DNA of 64,000 nt from JAIXWP01 sp046309775 (lineage in GTDB: Bacteria; Bacteroidota; Bacteroidia; Flavobacteriales_D; Sanyastnellaceae): positions 4,389 to 68,388 of the forward strand of contig JBKCOM010000062.1 in assembly GCA_046309775.1 (NCBI GenBank), in the 5' to 3' direction. Below, in pieces: positions 44,746 to 53,230 of the stretch; positions within the stretch are counted from its first letter, which is position 1; each line of letters opens with the position of its first letter. The notes under the pieces are model-generated. The model searched no databases. It saw only the letters and a list, made by a program, of their open reading frames with translations, and had not been told where the DNA came from. The translations under genes and the position numbers were made by a program.

Positions 44746-45591
44746 CTATCGAATCATTTTTAAGAAACTAACCTCTTTCTCGGTAAGGTGGCGGTAGCGT
44801 CCGCGGGCCAGATCCTTTTTTGTCAAACCAGCATACATCACGCGGTCAATCTTCTTTACAGTGTAACCAAGATGTTCAAACATCTTTTTTACAATTTGAT
44901 TTTTTTCTTTGTGAATACGCACTCCGATTTGCCGGGGGTCATCGTTTACGAACTCTGCTTCTTCAGCATTGATATATCCCTCTTCAAGCTTCACGCCTTC
45001 TCGGATCTTTTGAAGATCTGTAGACTTAACCTTTTCTACGGTTTCTACATGATATAACTTGGGAAAGCCATGTTTGGGGCTAGTAAGTCGTTTTGCCATT
45101 TCGCCATCATTGGTGAATAACAAAAGCCCCGTAGTATTGCGATCGAGACGACCTACAGGATAGACGCGCTCTCTGCATGCATCCAAAACAAGTGTCATAA
45201 CCGTTTTTCTCTCCATTGGATCCTCAGTGGTGGTAAGGTAGTCTTTTGGCTTATTCAACAACACATAGCGCAGAGCCTCAGGACGAAGAACGCGATCGTC
45301 GTATTTCACCACATCAACGCGAGGGTCAACTTTGGCGCCGAGCTCTGTTACCACTTTGCCATTGATGCTCACAAGCCCAAGCTCGATAAGCTTATCCGCT
45401 TCGCGACGTGAGGCGATTCCGGCGTTGGATAAAAAACGATTTAATCGCATAAGTCCCGCCTGCTCGGTCTTCGACACATAAGACTTTTTAGGAGTAAATG
45501 GCTTATTGAGTTTAGAATCTTTGGCGATTGCAGGTTTTCTTTTAGCCGCCTGATTTTTCGACCTTGGATTGGGTTTGCTTGATGAAGCCAT
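44746..45591 (-). CDS. RNA pseudouridine synthase, RsuA/RluB/E/F family
   Basis: Converts uridine to pseudouridine in rRNA. A lysine/proline-rich N-terminal extension (about 40 residues) precedes an S4 RNA-binding domain (MRLNRFLSNAGIASRREADKLIELGLVSING). The catalytic domain has VGRLDRNTTGLLLFTNDGE with nucleophile Asp150, and KMFEHLGYTVKKIDRVMYAGLT near the end. Length 281. The full-consensus promoter at 45610-45641 lies just upstream, so this is the first gene of an operon with DUF4271 and hemD. Exact rRNA target cannot be told. Confidence 0.94.
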   Translation of the reverse strand: MASSSKPNPRSKNQAAKRKPAIAKDSKLNKPFTPKKSYVSKTEQAGLMRLNRFLSNAGIASRREADKLIELGLVSINGKVVTELGAKVDPRVDVVKYDDRVLRPEALRYVLLNKPKDYLTTTEDPMERKTVMTLVLDACRERVYPVGRLDRNTTGLLLFTNDGEMAKRLTSPKHGFPKLYHVETVEKVKSTDLQKIREGVKLEEGYINAEEAEFVNDDPRQIGVRIHKEKNQIVKKMFEHLGYTVKKIDRVMYAGLTKKDLARGRYRHLTEKEVSFLKMIR

Positions 45592-45609
45592 TGTATTGTG
45601 AATTTCGGC

Positions 45610-45641
45610 GCAAAGGTACTGGTATTATGCCATCGGCCAAA
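45610..45641 (-). promoter_or_regulatory. Promoter (TTTG-N19-TACCTTTGC) of the pseudouridine synthase/DUF4271/hemD operon
   Basis: Minus strand: -33 TTTG (45638-45641), 19-bp spacer, -7 TACCTTTGC (45610-45618), a full match to the Bacteroidota pattern, 18 bp before the ATG at 45591. The -33 overlaps the 3' end of yraN. Confidence 0.78.
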
Positions 45642-45999
45642 AAGCATCTTCAAAGTGATCGATCTTCAGCTCATTATTGGGAAAATTAATAATGGAGACT
45701 ATATCAAATCTTGGCTCCATTTGGTTGGTCATTTTTCGAATGTAGTAATGTGCCGCTCGAAGAATGTGTTGTTGCTTTTTACGGTTTACGGCCTCCCAAG
45801 GCTCTGCGAATGCATTACTGTGTCTTGTCTTGACCTCAATAAAAACAACATATTTACCAGAAGTGGCAATGATGTCAATTTCAAGCTTACCAGCAACCCA
45901 ATTCCGCTCAAGAATTTTGTAGCCTTTTTTGACAAGAAAATCTACCGCCTCTTCCTCACCTTTGGCTCCTTTAATTTTGTTTTCTGTTTTATTATGCAT
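45625..45999 (-). CDS. yraN: YraN-family endonuclease-like protein
   Basis: A 124-residue protein of the YraN/UPF0102 family, which has a restriction-endonuclease-like fold. GAKGEEEAVDFLVKKGYKILERNW, KLEIDIIA (Asp42) and VVFIEVKTR (Glu55, Lys57) give the D-EXK catalytic pattern. Start MHNKTENK at 45999 overlaps, in the palindrome ATGCAT, the start codon of the divergent gene. Family function is not firmly established; DNA repair or recombination is assumed. Confidence 0.94.
   Translation of the reverse strand: MHNKTENKIKGAKGEEEAVDFLVKKGYKILERNWVAGKLEIDIIATSGKYVVFIEVKTRHSNAFAEPWEAVNRKKQQHILRAAHYYIRKMTNQMEPRFDIVSIINFPNNELKIDHFEDAFWPMA
45972..45979 (+). promoter_or_regulatory. Candidate -7 element (TAATTTTG) for the outer-membrane protein gene
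   Basis: Exact TAnnTTTG match, 14 bp before ATG 45994, inside yraN on the opposite strand. No -33 TTG at the usual distance. It supports the choice of start at 45994. Confidence 0.45.
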
Positions 46000-46878
46000 G
46001 TCAAAAGATTTGAAGCAAAAGAACGCATACTGAAAATCATATCTTATGCCTTCTTATTCGTTCCTATGTTGGGAATATGTCAGGATGAAGAACGCAAATC
46101 GCCGTTAGATTTATTGGGTAATCGTGAAGGACAAATGTTCTTTACTTGGGGATATAATCGCGCTTTTTACGATGAGTCAGATATTCACTTTAAAGGCGAT
46201 GGTTTTGATTTTACTCTTTACGAAGTGGATGCAGAGGACATGCCCGAAACCTTCAAACCATCGGTTTACTTTGACCCTACGAAACTCACTATTCCACAAT
46301 TTAATTTTCGCCTCGGATATTATATAAAAAAGAGCACAGCGATATCGCTTGGATGGGATCACATGAAGTATCACGTGATTACGACCCAAAGGGTAAAGAT
46401 GTCTGGTTATGTGGATGAACGATTCAACCCTGGAGGAGATATGGTAGGCACATTCAATGACGAATGGGTTGTGATTACCCCCAATTTTGTTGACCTTCAC
46501 CATAGCGATGGATTCAATTTTGTACGATTTGCAATTGAACAGAGACTGCCACTTTGGATGAGCAAGAATGGAAAACACATGCTAGCGGCGAATGGTGCGG
46601 CGAGTGTTGGTTTTATGCTGCCTTGGACAGATTTTACATTTTTCGGCGTGCATTATCGCAACAAACCTCACGTAGCAGGTTATGGCTACAGCTTGGCAAT
46701 GGGAATGAGGTTTGAATTTTTCAAGCACTTCTTCATTCAAGGAAACATGCAACTGGGAAAGACCAACCTTGTTGACATTATGCTACAAGATCATTTAGAT
46801 AGCAGGGCCTCTCAGAAGATAGATTTTTTCGAACGAAGCTGGGCTTTTGGATGTTATTTCCCAATTGTAAAAAAATAA
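45994..46878 (+). CDS. Putative outer-membrane beta-barrel protein
   Basis: A 294-residue exported protein. The start at 45994 gives a charged n-region and hydrophobic signal segment (MHVKRFEAKERILKIISYAF ... GICQ); the frame remains open to 45598 but that part is antisense to yraN. The mature part shows alternating aromatic/hydrophobic strands (MFFTWGYNRAFYD, FNFRLGYYIKKSTAISLGWDHM, GYGYSLAMGMRFEFFKHFFIQGNMQLG) and ends WAFGCYFPIVKK, typical of small Bacteroidota barrels. Ligand unknown. The start codon shares the hexamer ATGCAT with yraN. Confidence 0.82.
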   Translation: MHVKRFEAKERILKIISYAFLFVPMLGICQDEERKSPLDLLGNREGQMFFTWGYNRAFYDESDIHFKGDGFDFTLYEVDAEDMPETFKPSVYFDPTKLTIPQFNFRLGYYIKKSTAISLGWDHMKYHVITTQRVKMSGYVDERFNPGGDMVGTFNDEWVVITPNFVDLHHSDGFNFVRFAIEQRLPLWMSKNGKHMLAANGAASVGFMLPWTDFTFFGVHYRNKPHVAGYGYSLAMGMRFEFFKHFFIQGNMQLGKTNLVDIMLQDHLDSRASQKIDFFERSWAFGCYFPIVKK

Positions 46879-46879
46879 A

Positions 46880-46909
46880 AAGGCCACTTTGCAAAAGCAA
46901 AATGGCCTT
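46880..46909. terminator. Terminator hairpin between convergent genes
   Basis: AAGGCCACTTTGC / GCAAAATGGCCTT forms a long stem with one mismatch and an AAAA loop between two convergent genes. A and T runs on both sides allow use in both directions. Confidence 0.75.
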
Positions 46910-46930
46910 GTATCTTTTTCTAAATCCAGA

Positions 46931-47803
46931 CTATTTTAGTACCAAATCGCTTTGACCGATAAGGTTGTTTGATTCGTAGGTAAATATTTTATAATTGCCT
47001 TTTTTCAATTCACCTTTTGCCTCATAAAACACGCAAACGTCTGTGTCTTGATTTTGGTAGTCGATTTCACGGGAAACGCTTGCCACCTCTTCCTTTCCGT
47101 CCACAGTAACTGAACCTGCATTGGCACCAGGAAGCACCTTGCCGTCTGGACCTACGATGAGAAGGTAAATGCGCTTTGTGCCTGGTTTTACGATTGCATT
47201 TTTGCGAACAGTGAAGCACGATTTAATCATCTCTGCGCGGCTCGCGCGATCGGTTTCTGTTTGTTTTCCACTGTTGCGTAGGTTGATTCCTGTATTTGCA
47301 TACTCACCAGTCGAAAGTACCGAACCCTTGCTCACCATCTCTTTGGTCACATTCAAGTCGCCTTCAAGCGATTTGCTGCGCTCCTCGGCTTGATTCGCGC
47401 GGCTAGCTTCTGCTTCCTTTTCAGCATATAATCTATCGTTGGCTTGTTGCAATGAGTCGATCTGATGAATGTAACCTTTCATGATTGATCTCAAAGTTTC
47501 GGCTTCAGCCTTGAGTTTTGAGATGTCATAATCTTTGTTTTTGGCTTTTTTAATCAAACTCTCGATTTGAGATTGTTGCTCTGCAATTTTAGAGGCCATC
47601 TCAGCATTATCCGTTTGAAGGGTGTCATAGCCCATGCGCATTTGTTCAAGCTCTACGGCCAACACATCGCGCTCGTCCATGATAGTGTTCTTTTCACGGT
47701 CGATGTAAACGATTTTTTCATTTACGTTTTTTACCTGAATCCCGAGGTAAATGCACAATACCGCAAGCACAGCGATAATTCCGATATATACTTTGTTGCT
47801 CAT
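46931..47803 (-). CDS. Single-pass membrane protein with long coiled coil
   Basis: A 290-residue protein: transmembrane helix near the N-terminus (VYIGIIAVLAVLCIYLGIQV), then about 140 residues of heptad-like coiled coil rich in E, K, Q and L (RDVLAVELEQM ... SLEGDLNVTKEM), then a C-terminal beta domain (KRIYLLIVGPDGKVLPG ... GNYKIFTYESNNLIGQSDLVLK). The order suggests a membrane-anchored, probably periplasmic, protein with a terminal beta module. It resembles uncharacterised proteins of Bacteroidota. Monocistronic, with a terminator shared with the convergent barrel gene. Confidence 0.8.
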   Translation of the reverse strand: MSNKVYIGIIAVLAVLCIYLGIQVKNVNEKIVYIDREKNTIMDERDVLAVELEQMRMGYDTLQTDNAEMASKIAEQQSQIESLIKKAKNKDYDISKLKAEAETLRSIMKGYIHQIDSLQQANDRLYAEKEAEASRANQAEERSKSLEGDLNVTKEMVSKGSVLSTGEYANTGINLRNSGKQTETDRASRAEMIKSCFTVRKNAIVKPGTKRIYLLIVGPDGKVLPGANAGSVTVDGKEEVASVSREIDYQNQDTDVCVFYEAKGELKKGNYKIFTYESNNLIGQSDLVLK

Positions 47804-47832
47804 AATGAATTGGTTTTAATTTCCTTGCATTG

Positions 47833-47841
47833 GCAAAATTA
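47833..47841 (-). promoter_or_regulatory. Candidate -7 element (TAATTTTGC) for the coiled-coil gene
   Basis: Exact minus-strand TAnnTTTGC, 29 bp before the ATG at 47803. -33 not evident. Confidence 0.5.
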
Positions 47842-47905
47842 TCATTTTGACCTGCTTGCGTAACGAAGAAATTTGATTTTTATTAAAAACGATTTGTGTT
47901 TATTC

Positions 47906-47936
47906 TTTGTTGGCAATACAAATCGGTTATATTTGC
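47906..47936 (+). promoter_or_regulatory. Promoter of tRNA-Cys (TTTG-N18-TATATTTGC)
   Basis: -33 TTTG at 47906-47909, 18-bp spacer, -7 TATATTTGC at 47928-47936, with the tRNA 5' end 14 bp further on. Full agreement with the Bacteroidota pattern. Confidence 0.82.
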
Positions 47937-47950
47937 AGCCTCAAAAATGT

Positions 47951-48024
47951 GGTCCTGTGGCCGAGCGGCTAGGCAGAGGTCTGCAAAACCTCGTACAGCG
48001 GTTCGAATCCGCTCGGGACCTCCA
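47951..48024 (+). tRNA. tRNA-Cys (anticodon GCA), CCA encoded
   Basis: A 71-nt cloverleaf plus encoded CCA. Acceptor GGTCCTG pairs with CGGGACC (one T-G pair), D arm GCCGAGCGGCTAGGC, anticodon stem GAGGT/ACCTC with loop CTGCAAA, T arm AGCGGTTCGAATCCGCT, discriminator T. Anticodon GCA reads UGC/UGU. Confidence 0.96.
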
Positions 48025-48026
48025 AA

Positions 48027-48054
48027 AAGCTTCACCTTGTGTGAGGCTTTTTTT
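48027..48054 (+). terminator. Terminator of tRNA-Cys
   Basis: AAGCTTCAC-CTTGT-GTGAGGCTT, a 9-bp stem with one G-T wobble, followed by TTTTT, three bases after the tRNA CCA. Confidence 0.82.
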
Positions 48055-48116
48055 ATTTCCGAGTGCTTTAACAAAGAATCTCATATCGCCGCCACCAACG
48101 TAGCCATTTTCTCATT

Positions 48117-48125
48117 TATCTTTGC
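48117..48125 (+). promoter_or_regulatory. Candidate -7 element (TATCTTTGC) for tatA-gatA
   Basis: Exact TAnnTTTGC match 17 bp before the tatA ATG. No TTG at 18-19 bp upstream. Confidence 0.5.
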
Positions 48126-48142
48126 CATCCAATTTTATAATC

Positions 48143-48343
48143 ATGAAAGAGGTAGCGAATACAGAGCTCGTGGCTGGCACAATCGGACCGATGCAAATTG
48201 TCCTCATCCTAGTAATCGTCTTATTGCTTTTTGGCGGAAAGAAGATTCCAGAACTAATGCGCGGTCTTGGTCAAGGAATGAAGGAATTTAAAGACGCAAG
48301 CAAAGGCGAAACGAAAGAAAACGACAAGGTCGAAAAGAACTAA
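48143..48343 (+). CDS. tatA: Sec-independent protein translocase TatA/TatE
   Basis: A 66-residue TatA-family subunit of the twin-arginine translocase. Start ATG 48143 (MKEVANTELVAG); an in-frame ATG at 48122 would overlap the -7 element. N-terminal transmembrane helix IGPMQIVLILVIVLLLFGG, the hinge GGKKIPELMRGLGQGMKEFK, an amphipathic helix, and an acidic/basic tail. Pore-forming subunit for export of folded proteins. gatA starts 11 bp downstream. Confidence 0.95.
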   Translation: MKEVANTELVAGTIGPMQIVLILVIVLLLFGGKKIPELMRGLGQGMKEFKDASKGETKENDKVEKN

Positions 48344-48354
48344 GTTCTAGCTCT

Positions 48355-49776
48355 GTGAAAAAATACGCATCAATACTCGAGGTTCAAAATGATCTTCGCG
48401 GTGGAATATTAGCCATCCCAGGTCTAGTATCTTACTACCTAAAAAATATTGATGATAAGAAGCACCTCAATGCCTTTTTGGAGGTATGGGGCGAAGAAGC
48501 TCTTAATCGCGCTGCGAAAATTCAAGAAAAATTTCAATCAGGAACCGCAGGTCGCCTCGCGGGCATGGTCATCGCCCTTAAGGACAATATTTGTTACGAG
48601 GGTCACAAGGTTTCTGGATCATCGAAGATTTTAGAAGGATTTACTTCTCTTTTTAATAGCACGGTTGTCGAGCGCTTATTAGCAGAGGATGCGATTTTTA
48701 TTGGTCGCGTGAATTGTGATGAATTCGCTATGGGCTCCTCGAACGAAAACAGCGCCTATGGCGCGGTTTTGAATCCATTGGATGAAACGCTTGTGCCCGG
48801 TGGATCCTCTGGTGGTTCAGCAGCGGCTGTAGCGGCGGACTTGTGCCTTGCGGCCCTTGGAAGCGACACAGGAGGCTCAATCCGTCAGCCGGCATCGCTC
48901 ACAGGCATTGTTGGTTTAAAGCCTACGTATGGCAGAATATCACGCCACGGCCTGCTCGCATATGCTTCGAGTTTCGACCAAATAGGCCCAATGACCCGAA
49001 GCGTTTATGATGCCGCATTACTACTCGAAATAATGGCGGGTGCGGATGACTTCGACAGCACGGCATCTAAATCCAAAATCGATAAATACGCTTCATTCGA
49101 AAACAATTCTTCCAAAAGGAAAATAGCATTTTTCAAAGAGTGTATCGAAAGTCCTGGCCTCAACAATGAAGTAAAAGAACGCATTGTTGAAGTTATTCAA
49201 AAACTTAAAGATGAAGGCCACACCGTCGAGGCAGTTGATTTTCCTTACCTCAAATACCTCGTGCCCGCATACTATGTATTGACTACAGCGGAGGCCAGCT
49301 CCAATTTAGCACGATACGACGGCATTCACTTTGGGTACAGAAGTAATGAGGCCAAAGGAATTGATAACACCTACAAAAAAAGCCGCAGCGAGGGATTTGG
49401 AAAGGAAGTAAAGCGACGCATCATGCTCGGCACCTTCGTTTTGAGCTCTGGATATTATGACGCTTACTACGGAAGAGCGCAGCAAGTAAGAAGACTTCTC
49501 AGAGATAAGACAGCTCAGGTTCTTGAGCAATATGATTTTATTTTACTACCAACATCTACCAACGAAGCATTTAAGCTGGGAGAAAACACCAAAGATCCCA
49601 TTGCCATGTACCTTGAAGATATCTTCACCGTACAAGCTAACCTAGTAGGAATTCCAGCTATTTCATTGCCTTTGGGAACTAAAAAGTCTGGCCTGCCGTT
49701 CGGAATTCAGGTTATGGGAAAAAGCTTTGATGAGAAAAATCTCTTAAGTTTTTCTAATTACTTGATGAACTTCTAG
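48355..49776 (+). CDS. gatA: Asp-tRNA(Asn)/Glu-tRNA(Gln) amidotransferase subunit A
   Basis: Glutaminase subunit of GatCAB, which makes Gln-tRNA and/or Asn-tRNA by amidation. Amidase-signature catalytic triad Lys76 (IALKDN), Ser151 (GGSSGGS) and Ser175 (GSDTGGSIR), each three residues lower than the Staphylococcus aureus numbering I recall (79/154/178). Starts with GTG at 48355; the next in-frame Met is far inside. 473 residues, normal length. gatB and gatC are not in this window. Co-transcribed with tatA. Confidence 0.96.
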   Translation: MKKYASILEVQNDLRGGILAIPGLVSYYLKNIDDKKHLNAFLEVWGEEALNRAAKIQEKFQSGTAGRLAGMVIALKDNICYEGHKVSGSSKILEGFTSLFNSTVVERLLAEDAIFIGRVNCDEFAMGSSNENSAYGAVLNPLDETLVPGGSSGGSAAAVAADLCLAALGSDTGGSIRQPASLTGIVGLKPTYGRISRHGLLAYASSFDQIGPMTRSVYDAALLLEIMAGADDFDSTASKSKIDKYASFENNSSKRKIAFFKECIESPGLNNEVKERIVEVIQKLKDEGHTVEAVDFPYLKYLVPAYYVLTTAEASSNLARYDGIHFGYRSNEAKGIDNTYKKSRSEGFGKEVKRRIMLGTFVLSSGYYDAYYGRAQQVRRLLRDKTAQVLEQYDFILLPTSTNEAFKLGENTKDPIAMYLEDIFTVQANLVGIPAISLPLGTKKSGLPFGIQVMGKSFDEKNLLSFSNYLMNF

Positions 49777-49785
49777 TTCAAAGTG

Positions 49786-49815
49786 TTGTAACTGCTTTTG
49801 TTTTATTTACTTTTG
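49786..49815 (+). promoter_or_regulatory. Promoter (TTG-N19-TACTTTTG) of the DUF4175-like gene
   Basis: -33 TTG at 49786-49788, 19-bp spacer, -7 TACTTTTG at 49808-49815. It lies directly behind gatA, so the downstream gene has its own promoter. Confidence 0.75.
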
Positions 49816-49849
49816 AATATCGCCTAGTCTAAAGTCGATGGGAGGAATT

Positions 49850-52800
49850 ATGCGCGTAAACGGATATGATGAGTTAATAGGTAAACTGGATCAATTCACC
49901 AGAAAGTATTACAAAAACAAAATGCTTCGCGGCGCAATCTATTGCGTGGCGTTGATTATGGGCGCGTATCTACTTGTCACACTGCTAGAGTACTTCGGGC
50001 GGTTCTCCATTTTAATGAGAACAATTCTTTTCTACGCATTTGTGTTATCAGCGCTGGCTATAATCGTACGCAACATCGTGATTCCGCTATTTAAAATTTT
50101 CAGACTTGGAAAGGTGATTTCACACGATCAGGCAGCGGAGATTATTGGAAAGCACTTTCCGCAAGTTCAAGACAAATTACTCAACACGCTACAATTAAAG
50201 GCGCTTGCGGATAAAGACCAAGACAACTCATTGCTTTATGCGGGGATTGAACAGAAGATCAAGCAGCTTCGCCCTGTTCCGTTTTCGAGTGCAATTGACT
50301 TTAGAGAGAATAGAAAGTACTTGAAATTTGCCATTCCTCCCGTGGCGGTCTTTTTAATCATTCTTTTTGCTGCACCAAGCATTTTGACCAAGCCCACAGA
50401 ACGACTAATTAAACACGGCCAACTCATTGTTGAAGAAGCACCGTTCAAAATAACTGTCGACAACGAGGAGCTAAAAGCAGCGCAGAACCAGGACTTTACG
50501 ATTGACATTACACTCAAGGGAAAAGAAATTCCTGAAAAGGTTTATTTGGTGTTGAACGACCAACAATACCTCATGGAAAGAAAAGATGCTTTCCACTTTT
50601 CTTATACTATGAGAAATGTCAAAGAGACAGCCGCTTTCAACTTTTATGCTTCAGGATTTTACAGTGACATGTACGAGCTTGAAGTATTTCCTGTACCTGC
50701 ATTGGTTGATTTTGCTCTTGCACTGAATTATCCGGTGTATACTAAAAAAATAAACGAAACAATTCGGAATACGGGCGACGTGACAGTACCAGTTGGAACA
50801 CGCATCAACTGGGACTTTAATACAAAAAACACCGAGGTATTGAGCATTCGTTATGGCGACAGCACATACGTACTGAACAACAGCAACGATCTATTTAAAT
50901 TTTCGAAAACAGCACTAGCCAATACGGAATACGTAGTACACGCCGCAAATCAATATATCAGTGGCGCGGATAGCGTGTTGTATAGGATACAAGTAATCCC
51001 AGATTTATATCCCAACATTAACGTAAATGAAGAGCGCGACAGCATGTCACTCAAACAGCTTTATTTTACTGGTGATGTAAAAGACGACTATGGTTTTAAA
51101 AAACTGACATTTAACTATCAATTGAGAAAATCTGATGGTGATGAAGGCGCTTCTTGGGTGGTGAAGGAAATTGGGGTTTCCAATCAAATGAGCACAGACA
51201 ATTTCTTTTTCACGTGGAATTTGAACGAACTCAATGTTCAGCCAGGAAATGTGCTGAATTATTATTTTGAGATTTGGGATAATGATGGTGTAAACGGAAG
51301 CAAAGCAACAAAAAGCGCTACACTGGAATATAAGCTGCCATCTGAGGATGAATTAGAGGCAATGGTGGAACAAAAGAATGAAGATATCAAGTCAAAACTA
51401 GAAGAGAGTTTGAAGGATTCGAAAAAGCTGGAGAAAGAGTTGGAAGACTTGCAGCGTCAGCTTTTAGAGAAAAAGGAGATGACTTGGCAAGACAAGAAAA
51501 AAATGGAGGATATTCTCAAGAGACAGCAAGAATTGCAAAAGCAAATCCAGGATATTCAAAAAGAAAACAAGGAGAAGAATAATCAGCAGAACGAGTTTCA
51601 ACAACAAGAGAACCTCTTGGAAAAACAACAGCAGCTTGAAAAATTGATGGATGAAATTATGAATCCCGAGCTGGAAAAGTTGATGGAAGAGATTCGTAAA
51701 ATGATGGAAGAGCTCGACAAAAATGAAATCCAAAAAGAGCTCGATAAGATGCAGATGAATGCTGAGGATATGGAGAAAGAGCTTGATCGCGCATTAGAAC
51801 AGTTTAAGCAACTGGAGTTTGAACAGAAGTTCGAACAAACCATGGATAAGTTGGAGAAACTGGCGGAGAAACAAGAAGAATTAAGCAAAGAAAGCGAGCA
51901 AAAGGATGCGAATTCAGAAGAGTTGAAGGAGAAACAGGACGAGCTGAACAAGGAGTTTGAGGATGTGAAGAAAGACATGGAAGATTTGGAGAAAAAGAAT
52001 CAGGAGTTAGAGAGTCCGAATCCGATGCCAGATACAGAGCAGCAAGAACAGGAGATTCAGAAAGATCAGAAAGAAAGTTCGGATCAGCTTCAGAAGAATA
52101 AAAAAAGCGGTGCGAGCAAATCGCAGAAATCTGCAGCGGATAAAATGAAGCAGATGCAGCAGCAAATGGAAATGGCGATGCAGGGCGCAGAACAAGAACA
52201 GCAGCAGGAAGATATGGACGCATTGCGAGCATTGTTGGAGAATATCATTACGCTGAGTTTTGATCAAGAAGCGTTGATGAATCGCTTTAAGAAAACCGAC
52301 ATGAGGGATCCGCAATATATCAAGCTGGGTCAAATACAGCGGAAGCTCAAGGATGATGCGAAAATGGTCGAGGACTCATTGTTTGCATTGAGCAAACGGG
52401 TGCCGCAAATATCAGCTGCCGTGAATCGAGAGATCAATCAGATCAATGATAATATGCAAACGGCGCTTGAGGGAGTTCCAGATAAGCGCACGCCGGAGAT
52501 CACCACCGCGCAGCAATATGCAATGACATCATTCAATAATTTGGCGTTGATGCTTGATGAGGCCTTAAAACAAATGCAGCAGCAACAATCACAAAGCAAA
52601 CCCGGTCAAGGCAATTGTGAAAAGCCAGGAGGAAGCGGAAGCAAGCCGAAACCGAGTGCTGGAGATATTAAAAAAATGCAAGAAGCTCTATCGAAGCAGT
52701 TAGAAGAAATGAAGAAGAAGGGTCAAAACAAAGGGGACAACAAGGGCGGGCAAGGCCAAATGAGCAAGCAGCTTGCTGAAATGGCAGCGAAGCAAGCGGC

Positions 52801-53185
52801 CATTCGAAAAATGATGGAGGATAAAGCTGCAGAGATGAATCAAGACGGCAGTGGCCAAGGCAACGAGATGAAGCAAATAGCTAAAGACATGGAGCAGTTG
52901 CAAAAGGACATCGTCAATAATAAAATTGATGAAAACACTTTGCGCAGGCAGCAAGACATTATGATTCGATTGCTGAAGGCGGAAGAAGCAGAGCGCACTA
53001 GAGACCAAGACAACCAAAGGAAATCGAATGAGTCTCGTGATTTTCCAGTGAGCAATCCGCAGAAGTACGAAGAGTACATTCGTAAAAAGCAGCAAGAAAC
53101 GGAGCTACTGCGCACCGTGCCGCCGGATTTGAAACCCTACTACAAAGACAAGGTCAACAACTATTTCAATAAAATTGGAAGTTAA
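49850..53185 (+). CDS. DUF4175-like membrane protein with very long coiled coil
   Basis: A 1111-residue protein (1115 if ATG 49838 is used; GGAGG at 49841-49845 favours 49850). Two adjacent hydrophobic helices (MLRGAIYCVALIMGAYLLV, LMRTILFYAFVLSALAIIV) and a third (FAIPPVAVFLIILFAA) are followed by a beta-rich section (about 200-500) and roughly 550 residues dominated by Q, E, K and M in heptads (e.g. DLQRQLLEKKEM, EKQEELSKESEQ). The C-terminus is AVP-like with PPDLKPYYKDKVNNYF. The layout matches DUF4175 proteins of Bacteroidota. Function unknown, probably an envelope-anchored scaffold. Followed by its own terminator. Confidence 0.82.
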   Translation: MRVNGYDELIGKLDQFTRKYYKNKMLRGAIYCVALIMGAYLLVTLLEYFGRFSILMRTILFYAFVLSALAIIVRNIVIPLFKIFRLGKVISHDQAAEIIGKHFPQVQDKLLNTLQLKALADKDQDNSLLYAGIEQKIKQLRPVPFSSAIDFRENRKYLKFAIPPVAVFLIILFAAPSILTKPTERLIKHGQLIVEEAPFKITVDNEELKAAQNQDFTIDITLKGKEIPEKVYLVLNDQQYLMERKDAFHFSYTMRNVKETAAFNFYASGFYSDMYELEVFPVPALVDFALALNYPVYTKKINETIRNTGDVTVPVGTRINWDFNTKNTEVLSIRYGDSTYVLNNSNDLFKFSKTALANTEYVVHAANQYISGADSVLYRIQVIPDLYPNINVNEERDSMSLKQLYFTGDVKDDYGFKKLTFNYQLRKSDGDEGASWVVKEIGVSNQMSTDNFFFTWNLNELNVQPGNVLNYYFEIWDNDGVNGSKATKSATLEYKLPSEDELEAMVEQKNEDIKSKLEESLKDSKKLEKELEDLQRQLLEKKEMTWQDKKKMEDILKRQQELQKQIQDIQKENKEKNNQQNEFQQQENLLEKQQQLEKLMDEIMNPELEKLMEEIRKMMEELDKNEIQKELDKMQMNAEDMEKELDRALEQFKQLEFEQKFEQTMDKLEKLAEKQEELSKESEQKDANSEELKEKQDELNKEFEDVKKDMEDLEKKNQELESPNPMPDTEQQEQEIQKDQKESSDQLQKNKKSGASKSQKSAADKMKQMQQQMEMAMQGAEQEQQQEDMDALRALLENIITLSFDQEALMNRFKKTDMRDPQYIKLGQIQRKLKDDAKMVEDSLFALSKRVPQISAAVNREINQINDNMQTALEGVPDKRTPEITTAQQYAMTSFNNLALMLDEALKQMQQQQSQSKPGQGNCEKPGGSGSKPKPSAGDIKKMQEALSKQLEEMKKKGQNKGDNKGGQGQMSKQLAEMAAKQAAIRKMMEDKAAEMNQDGSGQGNEMKQIAKDMEQLQKDIVNNKIDENTLRRQQDIMIRLLKAEEAERTRDQDNQRKSNESRDFPVSNPQKYEEYIRKKQQETELLRTVPPDLKPYYKDKVNNYFNKIGS

Positions 53186-53191
53186 AGAGAA

Positions 53192-53225
53192 GATTCGGCG
53201 GCTTATATTGCCGCCGAAATCTTTT
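53192..53225 (+). terminator. Terminator after the DUF4175-like gene
   Basis: TTCGGCGGC-(TTATATT)-GCCGCCGAA, a 9-bp perfect stem followed by TCTTTT. It ends 5 bp before the symporter start. Confidence 0.82.
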
Positions 53226-53230
53226 GTGAT

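Noticed and set aside
51464..52333. Hydrophobic minus-strand open frames opposite the DUF4175-like gene
   Set aside because: They are the reverse complement of the Q/E/K-rich coiled coil, which reads as Leu/Phe/Ser; no start or signal features.
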